From: Rhizobium sullae
GTDB taxonomy: Bacteria > Pseudomonadota > Alphaproteobacteria > Rhizobiales > Rhizobiaceae
DNA: 48,879 bases
Direction of reading: 5' to 3'
Assembly (NCBI RefSeq): GCF_900169785.1
Contig: NZ_FWER01000042.1
Span: 1-48,879 of the forward strand
A program made the translations under genes and the position numbers. Numbering within the stretch: the stretch's first letter is position 1; every line of letters begins with the position of its first letter. Positions 16,237-24,327 of the stretch are shown here, piece after piece. Under the pieces are notes generated by a model. The model worked only from the letters and a program-made list of their open reading frames with translations, ran no database searches and was not told the origin of the DNA.

Positions 16237-16600
16237 ATTGTGATCTTCTTCGCAGACAAACGCCGATCTGTCACCCTGAAAAAAGTGCATGGCTGGCTTG
16301 TGACCGCAGCTGGCCAGAGATTGGAAGACTGCTGGCGCGTTGGCAAGCAGCGAGTTGATCGCGATGCCGCGGCCAGGCGGTACTCGGCACGCAGAGGAGA
16401 AGCCAGGCAACAGAAAGATAGTCGACGGGCTGGATGAACAACCGCAGTTGTCCTGGATCTTGTTTGGGCAGGTTGAGTCCTGCCACCATTGGACGTCGAG
16501 AGGCTGCGATGGGAAACTCGGGCCTTCTCGTTGACCGAAAAGGCAAACTTCACCATTATGACGGCGCTGAATCAGGGATGACCCCTGCAAGAACGAGCCG
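16237..16600. other. Intergenic stretch upstream of thiM
   Basis: About 360 bp between the riboswitch and the small plus-strand gene at 16601. It must hold the thiMED promoter on the minus strand. Open frames on both strands lack ribosome sites and recognisable sequence. I see no gene, repeat or mobile element here. Confidence 0.4.
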
Positions 16601-16918
16601 ATGCGCCTGTTGATCAACGTCTTTGTCGCGACCATGATGCTGCTGGGTTCGCTTGCCGCGCCCTGCATCGCCGCGCCAGTCGATCGCGCTCGCGCCGACC
16701 AGGTCATCGTCGGTGTCCCTTCGACCTCCGATGGACACCATCGCGGTGACGGCCGATCTGTTTCGGGAATGCACTGTCAGCAGGACGGCATCGTCGCACA
16801 GGCTCCCGATCTCCTTTATTCGCAGCCGGACGCCGTCGCGTTTGGCGTTATCGCTGCCATTGCCTTTGCGGGCGTTCTCGAACCTGTCGAGCAGCGCCCC
16901 CCGATTGCCTCCGTCTGA
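16601..16918 (+). CDS. Possible small exported protein (105 aa)
   Basis: A 105-aa reading frame starting with a credible Sec signal peptide (MRLLINVFVATMMLLGSLA, then PCIAAP) and ending with a second hydrophobic segment (AVAFGVIAAIAFAGVL). The middle is polar and unremarkable. There is no strong Shine-Dalgarno sequence and no family that I recognise. It ends 36 nt before the L,D-transpeptidase gene on the same strand and could be co-transcribed with it. Real but unknown is as likely as chance. Confidence 0.35.
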   Translation: MRLLINVFVATMMLLGSLAAPCIAAPVDRARADQVIVGVPSTSDGHHRGDGRSVSGMHCQQDGIVAQAPDLLYSQPDAVAFGVIAAIAFAGVLEPVEQRPPIASV

Positions 16919-16954
16919 TTTCTGTTCGCTCGAATCCAGACAAGAAGGAAGGGC

Positions 16955-18031
16955 ATGACTCTCCGCATGTCGATATTTATAAGCCACAACAGTGAGTTAA
17001 ATACATTTGTTAATGTTCAACATCAAATAAACCGGGGCCGGCGATACCTACGCGGGTTGGCGCTTGCCGTCGTCGCGGTGGTCCTCAGCGGCTGCATGCA
17101 GTCGCTCGACGGTCTCGGCGAGCCGTCGCACGACGTACCGCCGAAGCTGCTGGCCAGCATGCGGGCCAAAGGCATGAAGCCGGAAAGTCCAGTCCTCGTG
17201 CGCATCTTCAAGATGGAAAGCGAACTGGAGGTCTGGAAAGTCGACGGCAGCGGCAAATACGCGTTGCTCAAGGTCTATCCGATGTGCCGTTGGTCCGGCA
17301 AGCTTGGCCCCAAGACGAAGACCGGAGACCGACAGGCGCCCGAGGGTTTCTACCGCGTCTCGATGGGAGGTCTTAATCCAAAATCGCAATTCTATCTCTC
17401 CTTCAACCTCGGCTATCCGAACCGTCTGGAGGCCGCACTCGGTTATTCCGGCGAGGCCCTGATGGTACATGGCGCCTGCTCGTCGTCGGGGTGCTTTGCG
17501 CTGACCGACCAGGGAGTGGGGGAAATTTACGCCGTGGTCGAGAAGGCCTTGAAAGGCGGGCAGCAAGCGCTCCAGGTCCAGGCCTATCCATTTCGCATGA
17601 CGCCGAAGAACCTGGCAGCACATCGCGATGACCCGAATTTCGCCTTCTGGAAGAACCTCAAGGAAGGCTACGACATCTTCGAAGTTCGGCGACGCGAGCC
17701 GAGGGTCGCCGCCTGTAGCAGGAAGTACGTTTTCGATGCCGAATTCAAGGGCGGCGATCCTGGCGATCCGCTCGCGGCATGCCCGGAGCGCATCGATCCA
17801 TCCGATCCGGCGGTCGTGGCCAAATCGTCCGCCGACGATCGGAAATACCGGGAACTGGCCGCCAAAAGCTTCACGCCGCTCGCCTATCAGGATGGCGGCA
17901 TGCACTCAAGCTTCCGCGCGCTCCTCAAGGAAAACGGCGACGTCAAGTTCGCGGAGAAGGTCTCCGTCATCAAATATCCGATAAGTCGCCCGGTGGCGGC
18001 GCTGGCCGATCCGTTCGACGGAAGCAAGTGA
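16955..18031 (+). CDS. YkuD-type L,D-transpeptidase, YafK-like lipoprotein
   Basis: A 358-aa protein with a hydrophobic N-terminal segment and lipobox LSGC (lipidated C47), so anchored in a membrane facing the periplasm. The L,D-transpeptidase catalytic motif is LMVHGACSSSGCFAL (residues 169-183) with H172 and C180. The upstream TGDRQAPEGFYRVS and LSFNLGYPN segments are characteristic of the YafK/DpaA branch. That branch includes enzymes that cut rather than form meso-DAP crosslinks between peptidoglycan and lipoproteins. AAGGAAGGGC is the ribosome site. The long C-terminal region after residue 190 has no known motif. Confidence 0.87.
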   Translation: MTLRMSIFISHNSELNTFVNVQHQINRGRRYLRGLALAVVAVVLSGCMQSLDGLGEPSHDVPPKLLASMRAKGMKPESPVLVRIFKMESELEVWKVDGSGKYALLKVYPMCRWSGKLGPKTKTGDRQAPEGFYRVSMGGLNPKSQFYLSFNLGYPNRLEAALGYSGEALMVHGACSSSGCFALTDQGVGEIYAVVEKALKGGQQALQVQAYPFRMTPKNLAAHRDDPNFAFWKNLKEGYDIFEVRRREPRVAACSRKYVFDAEFKGGDPGDPLAACPERIDPSDPAVVAKSSADDRKYRELAAKSFTPLAYQDGGMHSSFRALLKENGDVKFAEKVSVIKYPISRPVAALADPFDGSK

Positions 18032-18668
18032 CGAATCCTGTCGGGATCGCGGAGGCTGCCGCGTTCCACGACGCACGTGAAAGCGAGGACGCCATGCAAA
18101 TGACCCTTGCGGCGATCGGGGATGGCGTTTGCCACGGCCGTCCACGCCCATGAAGCGCCGTCGGGCTTCACCTGAGAGCCGTTCTGTTGCAACGGAGACG
18201 GTGACAGCGGCGATTGCAGAGGATTTCGTCCAACGCCGTTCGCCCCGGTCAGGAAGGATATGAAGTGACGCTGCTGCCTGGCGACCATCGGTTGGCGACG
18301 CGCAGACACGTTTTCCTTATCCGACAGGCCCAGATAAGGGAGTCGCCGGATGGCGCCTATCACCTCTGCCTGCTTCCAACGAAGATAAGGTGCGACCCTT
18401 CTATGCGCCCCAATGGTTCTAAGGCAGAGGAGAACGTCGAACCAGGCGGGGAATGGCGGCTCATGCGCGGCCCGCTCGCGGTCGGGCTCAAGCGCCCGTC
18501 GTATTGCGCCGGGACGATGGCGATCGATTACCCGCCGGAATCAAAACGCCGGATCTTGCCAAAAAAATCAACCCCATGTCGATCTTGGGCCTGCCCGAAC
18601 GTCCTAGGTCGGTGAGGCGCTGCGGCGCCAGAAGCCATTCGCGGCGTCACGTGAGATCATGGGAGATA
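18032..18668. other. 637-bp stretch without a convincing gene
   Basis: Frames are open on both strands (for example plus 18214-18615) but none has a good ribosome site, consistent codon use or a family motif. It contains an inverted repeat CCTTATC/GATAAGG (18315-18321 and 18333-18339), with another GATAAGG at about 18385, and a short TGAAGC/GCTTCA hairpin at 18151-18170. The last ~90 bp read like the end of a decayed coding sequence (DLAKKINPMSILGLPERP). The promoter of the MFS gene should lie here. Confidence 0.35.
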
Positions 18669-19880
18669 ATGGACATGAGCTTTTCTTACCGTTGGGTCAT
18701 CGTCGGTGCTGGCGCATTGATGACCTGTGTCGCCATTGGCGCGATGTTTTCGCTGGCAATCTTCCTGGAACCGATGGCGACGACGACCCATTGGTCTCGC
18801 GCCGGCATATCGAGCGCCATGACGCTCAATTTTCTCGTCATGGGCGTCGGAGGCTTTGCGTGGGGTGCGGCAACCGACCGTTTCGGCCCGCGCATCGTCG
18901 TGCTGACCGGCGCTGGGCTCCTGGGGCTTGCTCTCGTCCTGGCAAGCCAGACGGAGTCGCTGCTTGCATTTCAATTGACTTACGGTGTTCTCGTCGGCCT
19001 TGCCGCCAGCGCTTTCTTCGCTCCGATGATCGCGACCACCACCGCCTGGTTCGAAACGAACCGCAGCCTTGCGGTTTCCTTGGTCTCCGCCGGCATGGGA
19101 GTGGCGCCGATGACGATCTCGCCTTTCGCACGCTGGCTGATCTCGGCCTATGACTGGCGGACAGCCATGTTCGTCATCGGCATTGTGGCCTGGGCGCTGC
19201 TTGTGCCGGCGGCCCTGCTGATCCGCCGTTCGCCGGCTCCCGCCAACCCTGCCGATGCAAGCCCGGGTCTGATCGCCGAGGGTGAGGGGATGTCGATCAA
19301 GCAAGCGTTCCGCTCGCCGCAGCTCCTTGTCCTAGGACTGACATTCTTCGCCTGCTGCGCGGCGCATGCGGGACCGATCTTTCACATGGTGAGCTATGCG
19401 ATGGTGTGCGGCGTGGCCCCGATGGCTGCCGTCAGCATCTACAGCGTCGAAGGCCTGGCTGGGCTGGGCGGCCGCGTTCTCTTCGGTGTGCTCGGCGACA
19501 GACTTGGCGTCAAACCGGTGCTGGTCGCCGGGCTGATGGTTCAGGCGCTTGCGATCGCGACCTATCTCTTCGTCAGCCAGCTTAGCGAGTTTTATGCGCT
19601 CGCCGTCATTTTCGGTGGCGCCTATGGCGGCGTGATGCCGCTCTACGCGGTGCTGGCCCGGGAGTATTTCGGACCGCGCATCATCGGCACGGTGTTTGGC
19701 GCGGTGACCATGCTCTCAAGCATCGGCATGGCGTTCGGCCCGCTCGCAGGCGGCTGGATTTTCGATACATTCGCCAACTATTCCTGGCTCTTCATCGGCT
19801 CAGCCGTCGTGGGTCTCGGCGCCGTGGCGATAGCGCTTGCCTTCCCGCCGCTGCCACGCGCGCGGCTTCAGCAGGCATAG
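18669..19880 (+). CDS. MFS transporter, monocarboxylate/oxalate:formate-like
   Basis: A 403-aa major facilitator with twelve predicted helices. The loop 2-3 motif GAATDRFGPRIVVLTG is clear, and its repeat after helix 8 is GVLGDRLGVKPVLVAG. Order and length resemble the oxalate/formate antiporter-like (monocarboxylate porter) branch. GGGAG sits before two close ATGs, 18669 and 18675; the second is better spaced. A longer open frame begins at 18453 but its extension is not membrane-like. The substrate is probably a small organic acid. It is convergent with dhaK, 20 nt away. Confidence 0.88.
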   Translation: MDMSFSYRWVIVGAGALMTCVAIGAMFSLAIFLEPMATTTHWSRAGISSAMTLNFLVMGVGGFAWGAATDRFGPRIVVLTGAGLLGLALVLASQTESLLAFQLTYGVLVGLAASAFFAPMIATTTAWFETNRSLAVSLVSAGMGVAPMTISPFARWLISAYDWRTAMFVIGIVAWALLVPAALLIRRSPAPANPADASPGLIAEGEGMSIKQAFRSPQLLVLGLTFFACCAAHAGPIFHMVSYAMVCGVAPMAAVSIYSVEGLAGLGGRVLFGVLGDRLGVKPVLVAGLMVQALAIATYLFVSQLSEFYALAVIFGGAYGGVMPLYAVLAREYFGPRIIGTVFGAVTMLSSIGMAFGPLAGGWIFDTFANYSWLFIGSAVVGLGAVAIALAFPPLPRARLQQA

Positions 19881-19900
19881 GTCGTATACGGCAGCCTCCT

Positions 19901-20896
19901 TTACGGCGACCAACGCAGCGCCGCCGTTACCACCGGTGCGTCCCACAAAGCTATCTCCTCGTCGGTCAGCAACGCCAGCGTGACCGACAGGCCCTGCATG
20001 TCGAGCGAGGTGACATAGGTGCCAACCAGCGCGCGTTCGATGTGGACCATCCGCTCTTCCATGAAGCGGTGAGCGGCATAGTAGGCAAGGTAAAGTTCGG
20101 CCGGCGGCGTGGCGCCAAGGCCGTTGACGAAGAGCAGGGCCTTCGTGTCCGGCTGTATGGAGATGTCTGCGGAGATTGTCTCGCAGAGATGGCGGATTAT
20201 GGCCTCGGCTGAGGAGAAGTGCTCTCTCGAATGGCCCGGTTCTCCGTGGATCCCGATGCCCATTTCCATTTCGTCGGCGTTCAATGAAAATGTCGGCCGC
20301 TGGTTCTGCGGCATCGTGACCCCACCGAGCGCCACGCCCATTGTCCGGATACGGCCATTCAACCGGTCACCGATCCGCTTCAGCTCCCCAAGTTCCAGAC
20401 CCTGTTCTGCGGCTGCACCGACGATTTTCTCGACGACCAGCGTGCCCGCGACACCGCGGCGTCCACGGCCTTCGCCGGTCCTTGCCGTCTCGATATCGTC
20501 GCTGACGACGACAGTCTCGATCCTGTGCCGATCAGCGGCCATTTCCATCGCCATCTCGAAATTCATGACGTCGCCGTCGTAGTTCTTGATGATGAGCAGG
20601 CATCCGGCGCCCGTGTCCGCCTCCTCGATGGCGCTCGCGATCTGGTCCGGCGTCGGTGACGTGAAAATATGCCCGAAACAGGCAGCGTCCAGCATTCCCT
20701 TGCCGACGAAGCCGATATGCATCGGCTCGTGACCAGCGCCCCCGCCGGAGATGAGCGCGACCTTGCCCGGCGTGAGGTGGCGACGGCGAATGCATTTCCG
20801 CCCAGTGCCGAACACGACGAACGCCTCATGGGCGCGGACGAAACCTTCCATGCTTTCGGCAACCATGGTTTCCGCCGTGTTCATGAACTTCTTCAT
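19901..20896 (-). CDS. dhaK: PTS-type dihydroxyacetone kinase subunit DhaK
   Basis: A 331-aa DhaK, the substrate-binding subunit. Key residues sit at the positions known from E. coli: H56 in GGGAGHEP, D109 in NYDGDVMNF and H217 in GIGIHGEPG, the His that binds the keto group covalently. GGGGAGGGCTCG precedes the ATG at 20896; the frame stays open far upstream but that is not DhaK sequence. It is the last gene of the long minus-strand operon, split from dhaL and dhaM by the Enzyme I and HTH-like genes, an unusual order. With DhaL and DhaM it would phosphorylate a triose or tetrose ketose. Confidence 0.92.
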   Translation of the reverse strand: MKKFMNTAETMVAESMEGFVRAHEAFVVFGTGRKCIRRRHLTPGKVALISGGGAGHEPMHIGFVGKGMLDAACFGHIFTSPTPDQIASAIEEADTGAGCLLIIKNYDGDVMNFEMAMEMAADRHRIETVVVSDDIETARTGEGRGRRGVAGTLVVEKIVGAAAEQGLELGELKRIGDRLNGRIRTMGVALGGVTMPQNQRPTFSLNADEMEMGIGIHGEPGHSREHFSSAEAIIRHLCETISADISIQPDTKALLFVNGLGATPPAELYLAYYAAHRFMEERMVHIERALVGTYVTSLDMQGLSVTLALLTDEEIALWDAPVVTAALRWSP

Positions 20897-20954
20897 CGAG
20901 CCCTCCCCAAGGCGATATAGATTGCGGCTCTCAACTGATCCCGTGAACCCCCCA

Positions 20955-21365
20955 TCAATCCGCGCCTCCGGAAAGCGCGGCAATTTTCTGCACGAGGTCG
21001 GAAATGGCCTCCTCCAGGAGGCGGTTCTTCCTCTCGTCCCCGAAATCCGGAACCATGAGGGAAAGTTGCCGCAACTTGTCAGCATGGCCAAGCTCTGGAA
21101 GTTTTCCCGGATGCGCCGTTTGATAGGCGTCCAGAAAACGTTCCTGCTCGGCAGCGCTAACGTGGCAAACCCGAAAAATCGTCGCCAGGTGCCGGGCCGG
21201 CAGAGGTGTGGCGTAGGTCGGGCTTGTGATCTGCGTGACGAAGCTGCGGTGCTTTCCAAGCTCGGTCGCAAGCCGCTGGCGCGTTCCGGAAGGCCGGTTG
21301 TCGATGATCTGTGCCAGGATGGACTTGTAAGCGATAATGGCGTCTTCGGTGTCGTCGCGCGCCAT
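20955..21365 (-). CDS. Helix-turn-helix-like protein of the dha operon (136 aa)
   Basis: A 136-aa soluble protein starting MARDDTEDAIIAYKS. Residues about 25-55 (SGTRQRLATELGKHRSFVTQ) look like a Cro/XRE-type helix-turn-helix, followed by a helical C-terminal half. GGAGACTAAA precedes the ATG, which comes one base after the Enzyme I stop. I do not know a named family. Being inside an operon whose E. coli counterpart is controlled by DhaR through DhaK and DhaL, it could be a regulator that senses the kinase state; this is inference. Confidence 0.7.
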   Translation of the reverse strand: MARDDTEDAIIAYKSILAQIIDNRPSGTRQRLATELGKHRSFVTQITSPTYATPLPARHLATIFRVCHVSAAEQERFLDAYQTAHPGKLPELGHADKLRQLSLMVPDFGDERKNRLLEEAISDLVQKIAALSGGAD

Positions 21366-21366
21366 T

Positions 21367-22962
21367 TTAGTCTCCGACTGCCTTTGTTCCATCGGCTCTC
21401 AATCCGACGATTGCTGATCTTATCGCGCGAAGTTGTTCGGGCGCCACGGAAAAATGCCGCAAACCGATCGCGAGCAGTCCCGGAAGCCGTTGCGGATCGC
21501 TTGCGATACTTCCGCAGATGCTGACCGGCTTGCCTACCTGTGTTGCAAGCCGCATTGCGCCTTTAAGAAAACGCAGCACGGCCGGTGCGGCTGGGTGGAA
21601 GTACATCTGCGAGCCCGCGCGATCACGGGCGGAAGCGGTGAGATACTGCGTGAGGTCGTTGGTTCCAAAGGAGAAAAAATCAGCCGTTTCAAACGTGTCC
21701 AGCATCAGTGCGGCTATCGGTACTTCCACCATCATGCCGATTGGGGGAATGAGGTGAGATATGCCGCGGCTGGTGAGGCGCGCGGCCTCTTCATGAAATA
21801 ATCTGCGCATTTCGTCGACTTCCGACGGAAAGGTCACCATGGGCAACATGACGCGCAGATTGCCGTAAACTGCAGCACGCAGCAGGGCGCGTGCCTGCAC
21901 GCGGGCAATTTCCGGGCGAGCGAGCAAGAGGCGGACGCCCCGCAGATCCGCCGCCGCTGGTGGATCATCAAGCCCGGTGAGCGGCTTGTCTCCGCCGATA
22001 TCCAGCATACGGATCGTCACCGGCCGGTCCGCCGCCCATTTCAGGACGCGATGATAGACGGCAAGCTGCTTTTCTTCGTTTGCCGCGTCCGCGACGGACG
22101 AAACCGCAAATTCAGACCGCATCAATCCAATGCCTGCTGCCGTTGCCGGGTCAACCGCGTCCAGCTCTGCTGCATCGTTGATATTGATGGACAGCAGGAC
22201 CCGAATGTCATCGGCTGTGCATATTTCGCCATTGTCGCAAGGGCATTGACCGGCGGGAGTCAAAATCGTTCGGTGCGAAACGCGTGCGGCATCGCCGGCA
22301 TGGATGACGACTGCGCCGGCATCCGCATCGACCCGGATAGGGTCGCCTTCCGAAACCGCGAAACGCCCTGCGCCGACGACCATCGGGATCGATTTCGCTC
22401 GTGCGAGCAGCGCGACATGGCCGGCGGCGCTGCCATTGAAGAGAGCGATGCCGCCGCCCGCCGACCAATCATGCGCTAAAAAGCGGCTCGGTTCCATGTC
22501 TCTGCCGACGAAGATCGAGCCAGCGGGGAAATCAGCAACCGGCGTTCCAGCCAACGCGCAGAGCACGCGGTTCTTGATGTCCAGGATATCGACAGCGCGG
22601 GCCTGCACCTGCTCCTCGTCTGCTGTCTCCAATTCGCCGATGTAGTCGTCGAGCGTGCCGACCCATGCAAAGATCGAATTTTCTCCGGCATTCATGCGCG
22701 CTTCGGTCGTCTCCACTATGGTCGGGTCTCGGAGGACTTCAATCTGGAAATCGATGATGTCCCGGCTTTCGGCATCGGATTTCCCGGCAAGGCCTTCAAG
22801 CTCGCGGATCGATGTCTCGATGGCGTCCATCAACGCCTGGTAGCCCGGAGCGATCTGCCGTTGAGATGAAGGGGCGACACCCGGCAGCTCGGCCAGATAG
22901 GCCGGTCCGTGTGCGACCCCGGCAGAGGCGCTCGTTGCTCTCAGCCTATCCGTTTCGGCCAT
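21367..22962 (-). CDS. PTS Enzyme I (PEP-protein phosphotransferase) of the dha operon
   Basis: A 531-aa Enzyme I. It takes phosphate from PEP onto a His and passes it to HPr. The active His is H182 in GSAAGHVALLAR; the usual TSH before it is AGH here. The PEP-binding C-terminal barrel is intact: GIGLMRSEF, MLDIGGDKP, GMMVEVPIAAL, SFGTNDLTQY and the catalytic Cys in SICGSIASDP (about C483). The start at 22962 has GAGGA upstream and overlaps the HPr gene by 17 nt. In E. coli these functions are partly fused into DhaM; here they are separate genes. Confidence 0.92.
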   Translation of the reverse strand: MAETDRLRATSASAGVAHGPAYLAELPGVAPSSQRQIAPGYQALMDAIETSIRELEGLAGKSDAESRDIIDFQIEVLRDPTIVETTEARMNAGENSIFAWVGTLDDYIGELETADEEQVQARAVDILDIKNRVLCALAGTPVADFPAGSIFVGRDMEPSRFLAHDWSAGGGIALFNGSAAGHVALLARAKSIPMVVGAGRFAVSEGDPIRVDADAGAVVIHAGDAARVSHRTILTPAGQCPCDNGEICTADDIRVLLSININDAAELDAVDPATAAGIGLMRSEFAVSSVADAANEEKQLAVYHRVLKWAADRPVTIRMLDIGGDKPLTGLDDPPAAADLRGVRLLLARPEIARVQARALLRAAVYGNLRVMLPMVTFPSEVDEMRRLFHEEAARLTSRGISHLIPPIGMMVEVPIAALMLDTFETADFFSFGTNDLTQYLTASARDRAGSQMYFHPAAPAVLRFLKGAMRLATQVGKPVSICGSIASDPQRLPGLLAIGLRHFSVAPEQLRAIRSAIVGLRADGTKAVGD

Positions 22963-23290
22963 ATTTCTTGTCCTCATCGAAATTGCGTTCGACGAGTTCC
23001 TTCAATGCCTTGATTGCTTCGTCTGCCAGAATTCCGTCGGCTTTTATGCGCAGAACCGATCCTTTCCGGATTCTGGCACCCATTATCTTGATGATGCTTT
23101 TGCCGTTCAGCCAGACATCGCTGCCGTTGACTGCAACTTCGATCGAACACGGGAACGATTTTGCAAGCCGGGTGAACGTCACGGCCGGGCGCGCGTGCAG
23201 CCCCACGCCATGCCTGACCTCCACGTCCGTCTGACAGCTGACATGCAATGGCTTGGCCTTTATGGTTTCTATTTGCAGTTCGCGGCTCAT
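22946..23290 (-). CDS. HPr-like phosphocarrier of the dha operon
   Basis: A 114-aa HPr-domain protein. The phosphorylated His is H32 in VGLHARPAVTF. The segment NGKSIIKIMGARIRKG corresponds to the Ser46 region, and the C-terminal helix KALKELVERNF completes the fold. It carries about 17 extra residues at the N-terminus compared with ordinary HPr (about 85 aa). The ATG overlaps the dhaM stop by 1 nt (TGATG). Placed between DhaM and Enzyme I, it most likely serves DhaM alone and not a general sugar PTS. Confidence 0.92.
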   Translation of the reverse strand: MSRELQIETIKAKPLHVSCQTDVEVRHGVGLHARPAVTFTRLAKSFPCSIEVAVNGSDVWLNGKSIIKIMGARIRKGSVLRIKADGILADEAIKALKELVERNFDEDKKYGRNG

Positions 23291-23688
23291 CAGGGTGAAA
23301 GCTCCTCGGCTGTGGCGACGACCTTCGCCAGCGATGCTCCACCGGAGGCTTCCGCCGCAGCGATAACTGCGCCTTCGACCAATGGAGCGTTGCAGATCGC
23401 AACGCGTGCCGAGCGCGGCGGGCCGAGCATCTCGATCGCCATCTCGCTGTTCGTTTCCGCCCCACCGAGGTCGACGAAGACGGCAACACCTGCAGCGGAC
23501 CAGGCAGCCTCGATTGCCCGCAGTATGCCGCCGGCGTCGGTACCGAGCTCTCCGCGTACGTTGCCTCCGGACCAGGCGAGTGGCACGCAGTCGCCCACCA
23601 TCTGCCGCACCATATCGGCAATGCCTCGAGCGATCAGCGGCGAGTGGGAAACGATCACGATCCCGACATTTGCGGTATTTCCACTCAT
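23290..23688 (-). CDS. dhaM: Dihydroxyacetone kinase phosphotransfer subunit DhaM (EIIA-like)
   Basis: A 132-aa DhaM of EIIA-mannose type. The phospho-His is H15 in VIVSHSPLIARG; GTDAGGILRAIEAAW and AVFVDLGGAETNSEMAIEML fit the family. The ATG at 23688 overlaps the dhaL stop by 4 nt, so the longer open frame to 23877 is not needed. It receives phosphate from HPr and rephosphorylates the ADP held by DhaL. It is a single-domain form, unlike the E. coli three-domain DhaM. Confidence 0.93.
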   Translation of the reverse strand: MSGNTANVGIVIVSHSPLIARGIADMVRQMVGDCVPLAWSGGNVRGELGTDAGGILRAIEAAWSAAGVAVFVDLGGAETNSEMAIEMLGPPRSARVAICNAPLVEGAVIAAAEASGGASLAKVVATAEELSP

Positions 23689-24299
23689 TGCGGATGGTTC
23701 TCCCCGAGATAGCGGCAGATGGCCGTGGTCAAGAGCGCGCAGCTTGACGCACCCGGATCCACATGGCCGATCGAGCGATCGCCGAGATACGACGCGCGGC
23801 CGCGCATGGCCTTCATGGCGGCGGTCAGGTTGGCGGAAAACTCGGCCTGCTGGGCGATGTCGTTCAACGACGAACACTTCTGAAGCGCATCCTGGACCGG
23901 ATAGAGCACGTCGAGCAACGTCTTGTCGCCCGCATGGGAACGTCCGCGTCTTGCAACCGCGTCAATCGCCTTTTTCAATACGATCGGGAAATCCTCGGTC
24001 CTGTCCCGAGCACGCAGCTCCCGGCCGATTTCGATCAACAGCGTGCCATAGAGAGGACCTGCAGCACCGCCGACATTCATCACCAAGGTCATGCCAATCC
24101 TTTCCACGGCATCGGGAAAGGGAAGGCCGGTAAGCGCCGCCGCTTCTGCGCTTACCGCCTCCCATCCACGTTGCATATTGATGCCGTGGTCTCCATCGCC
24201 GATCGCGCAATCCAGCGCGCAAAGATGATCGGTATTTGCCGCGATGGCCGAGCGGCAAGCTTCGATCAATCCCGCAACAAGCACCGGTTCTGCCTGCAC
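23685..24299 (-). CDS. dhaL: Dihydroxyacetone kinase nucleotide subunit DhaL
   Basis: A 204-aa DhaL, which binds ADP/ATP with two Mg ions. The metal-binding aspartates D30, D35 and D37 lie in DCAIGDGDHG at the same numbers as in E. coli DhaL; GGAAGPLYGTLL and DPGASSCALL are also typical. The GTG at 24299, with GGGAGG about 8 nt upstream, gives this length; the frame is open further but would overlap the upstream kinase gene. It works with DhaK (19901-20896) and DhaM. Confidence 0.92.
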   Translation of the reverse strand: MQAEPVLVAGLIEACRSAIAANTDHLCALDCAIGDGDHGINMQRGWEAVSAEAAALTGLPFPDAVERIGMTLVMNVGGAAGPLYGTLLIEIGRELRARDRTEDFPIVLKKAIDAVARRGRSHAGDKTLLDVLYPVQDALQKCSSLNDIAQQAEFSANLTAAMKAMRGRASYLGDRSIGHVDPGASSCALLTTAICRYLGENHPQ

Positions 24300-24327
24300 C
24301 TCATATCCTCCCAACGGCGGCGCTTTC

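Noticed and set aside
16183..16707. 174-codon minus-strand frame upstream of the TPP riboswitch
   Set aside because: It overlaps the aptamer, has no ribosome site and reads as low-complexity sequence with no family; the riboswitch explains the region better.
19901..21271. A 456-codon minus-strand frame suggesting an N-terminally extended DhaK
   Set aside because: The extra 125 residues are the HTH-like gene read out of frame. DhaK begins with a good ribosome site at 20896.
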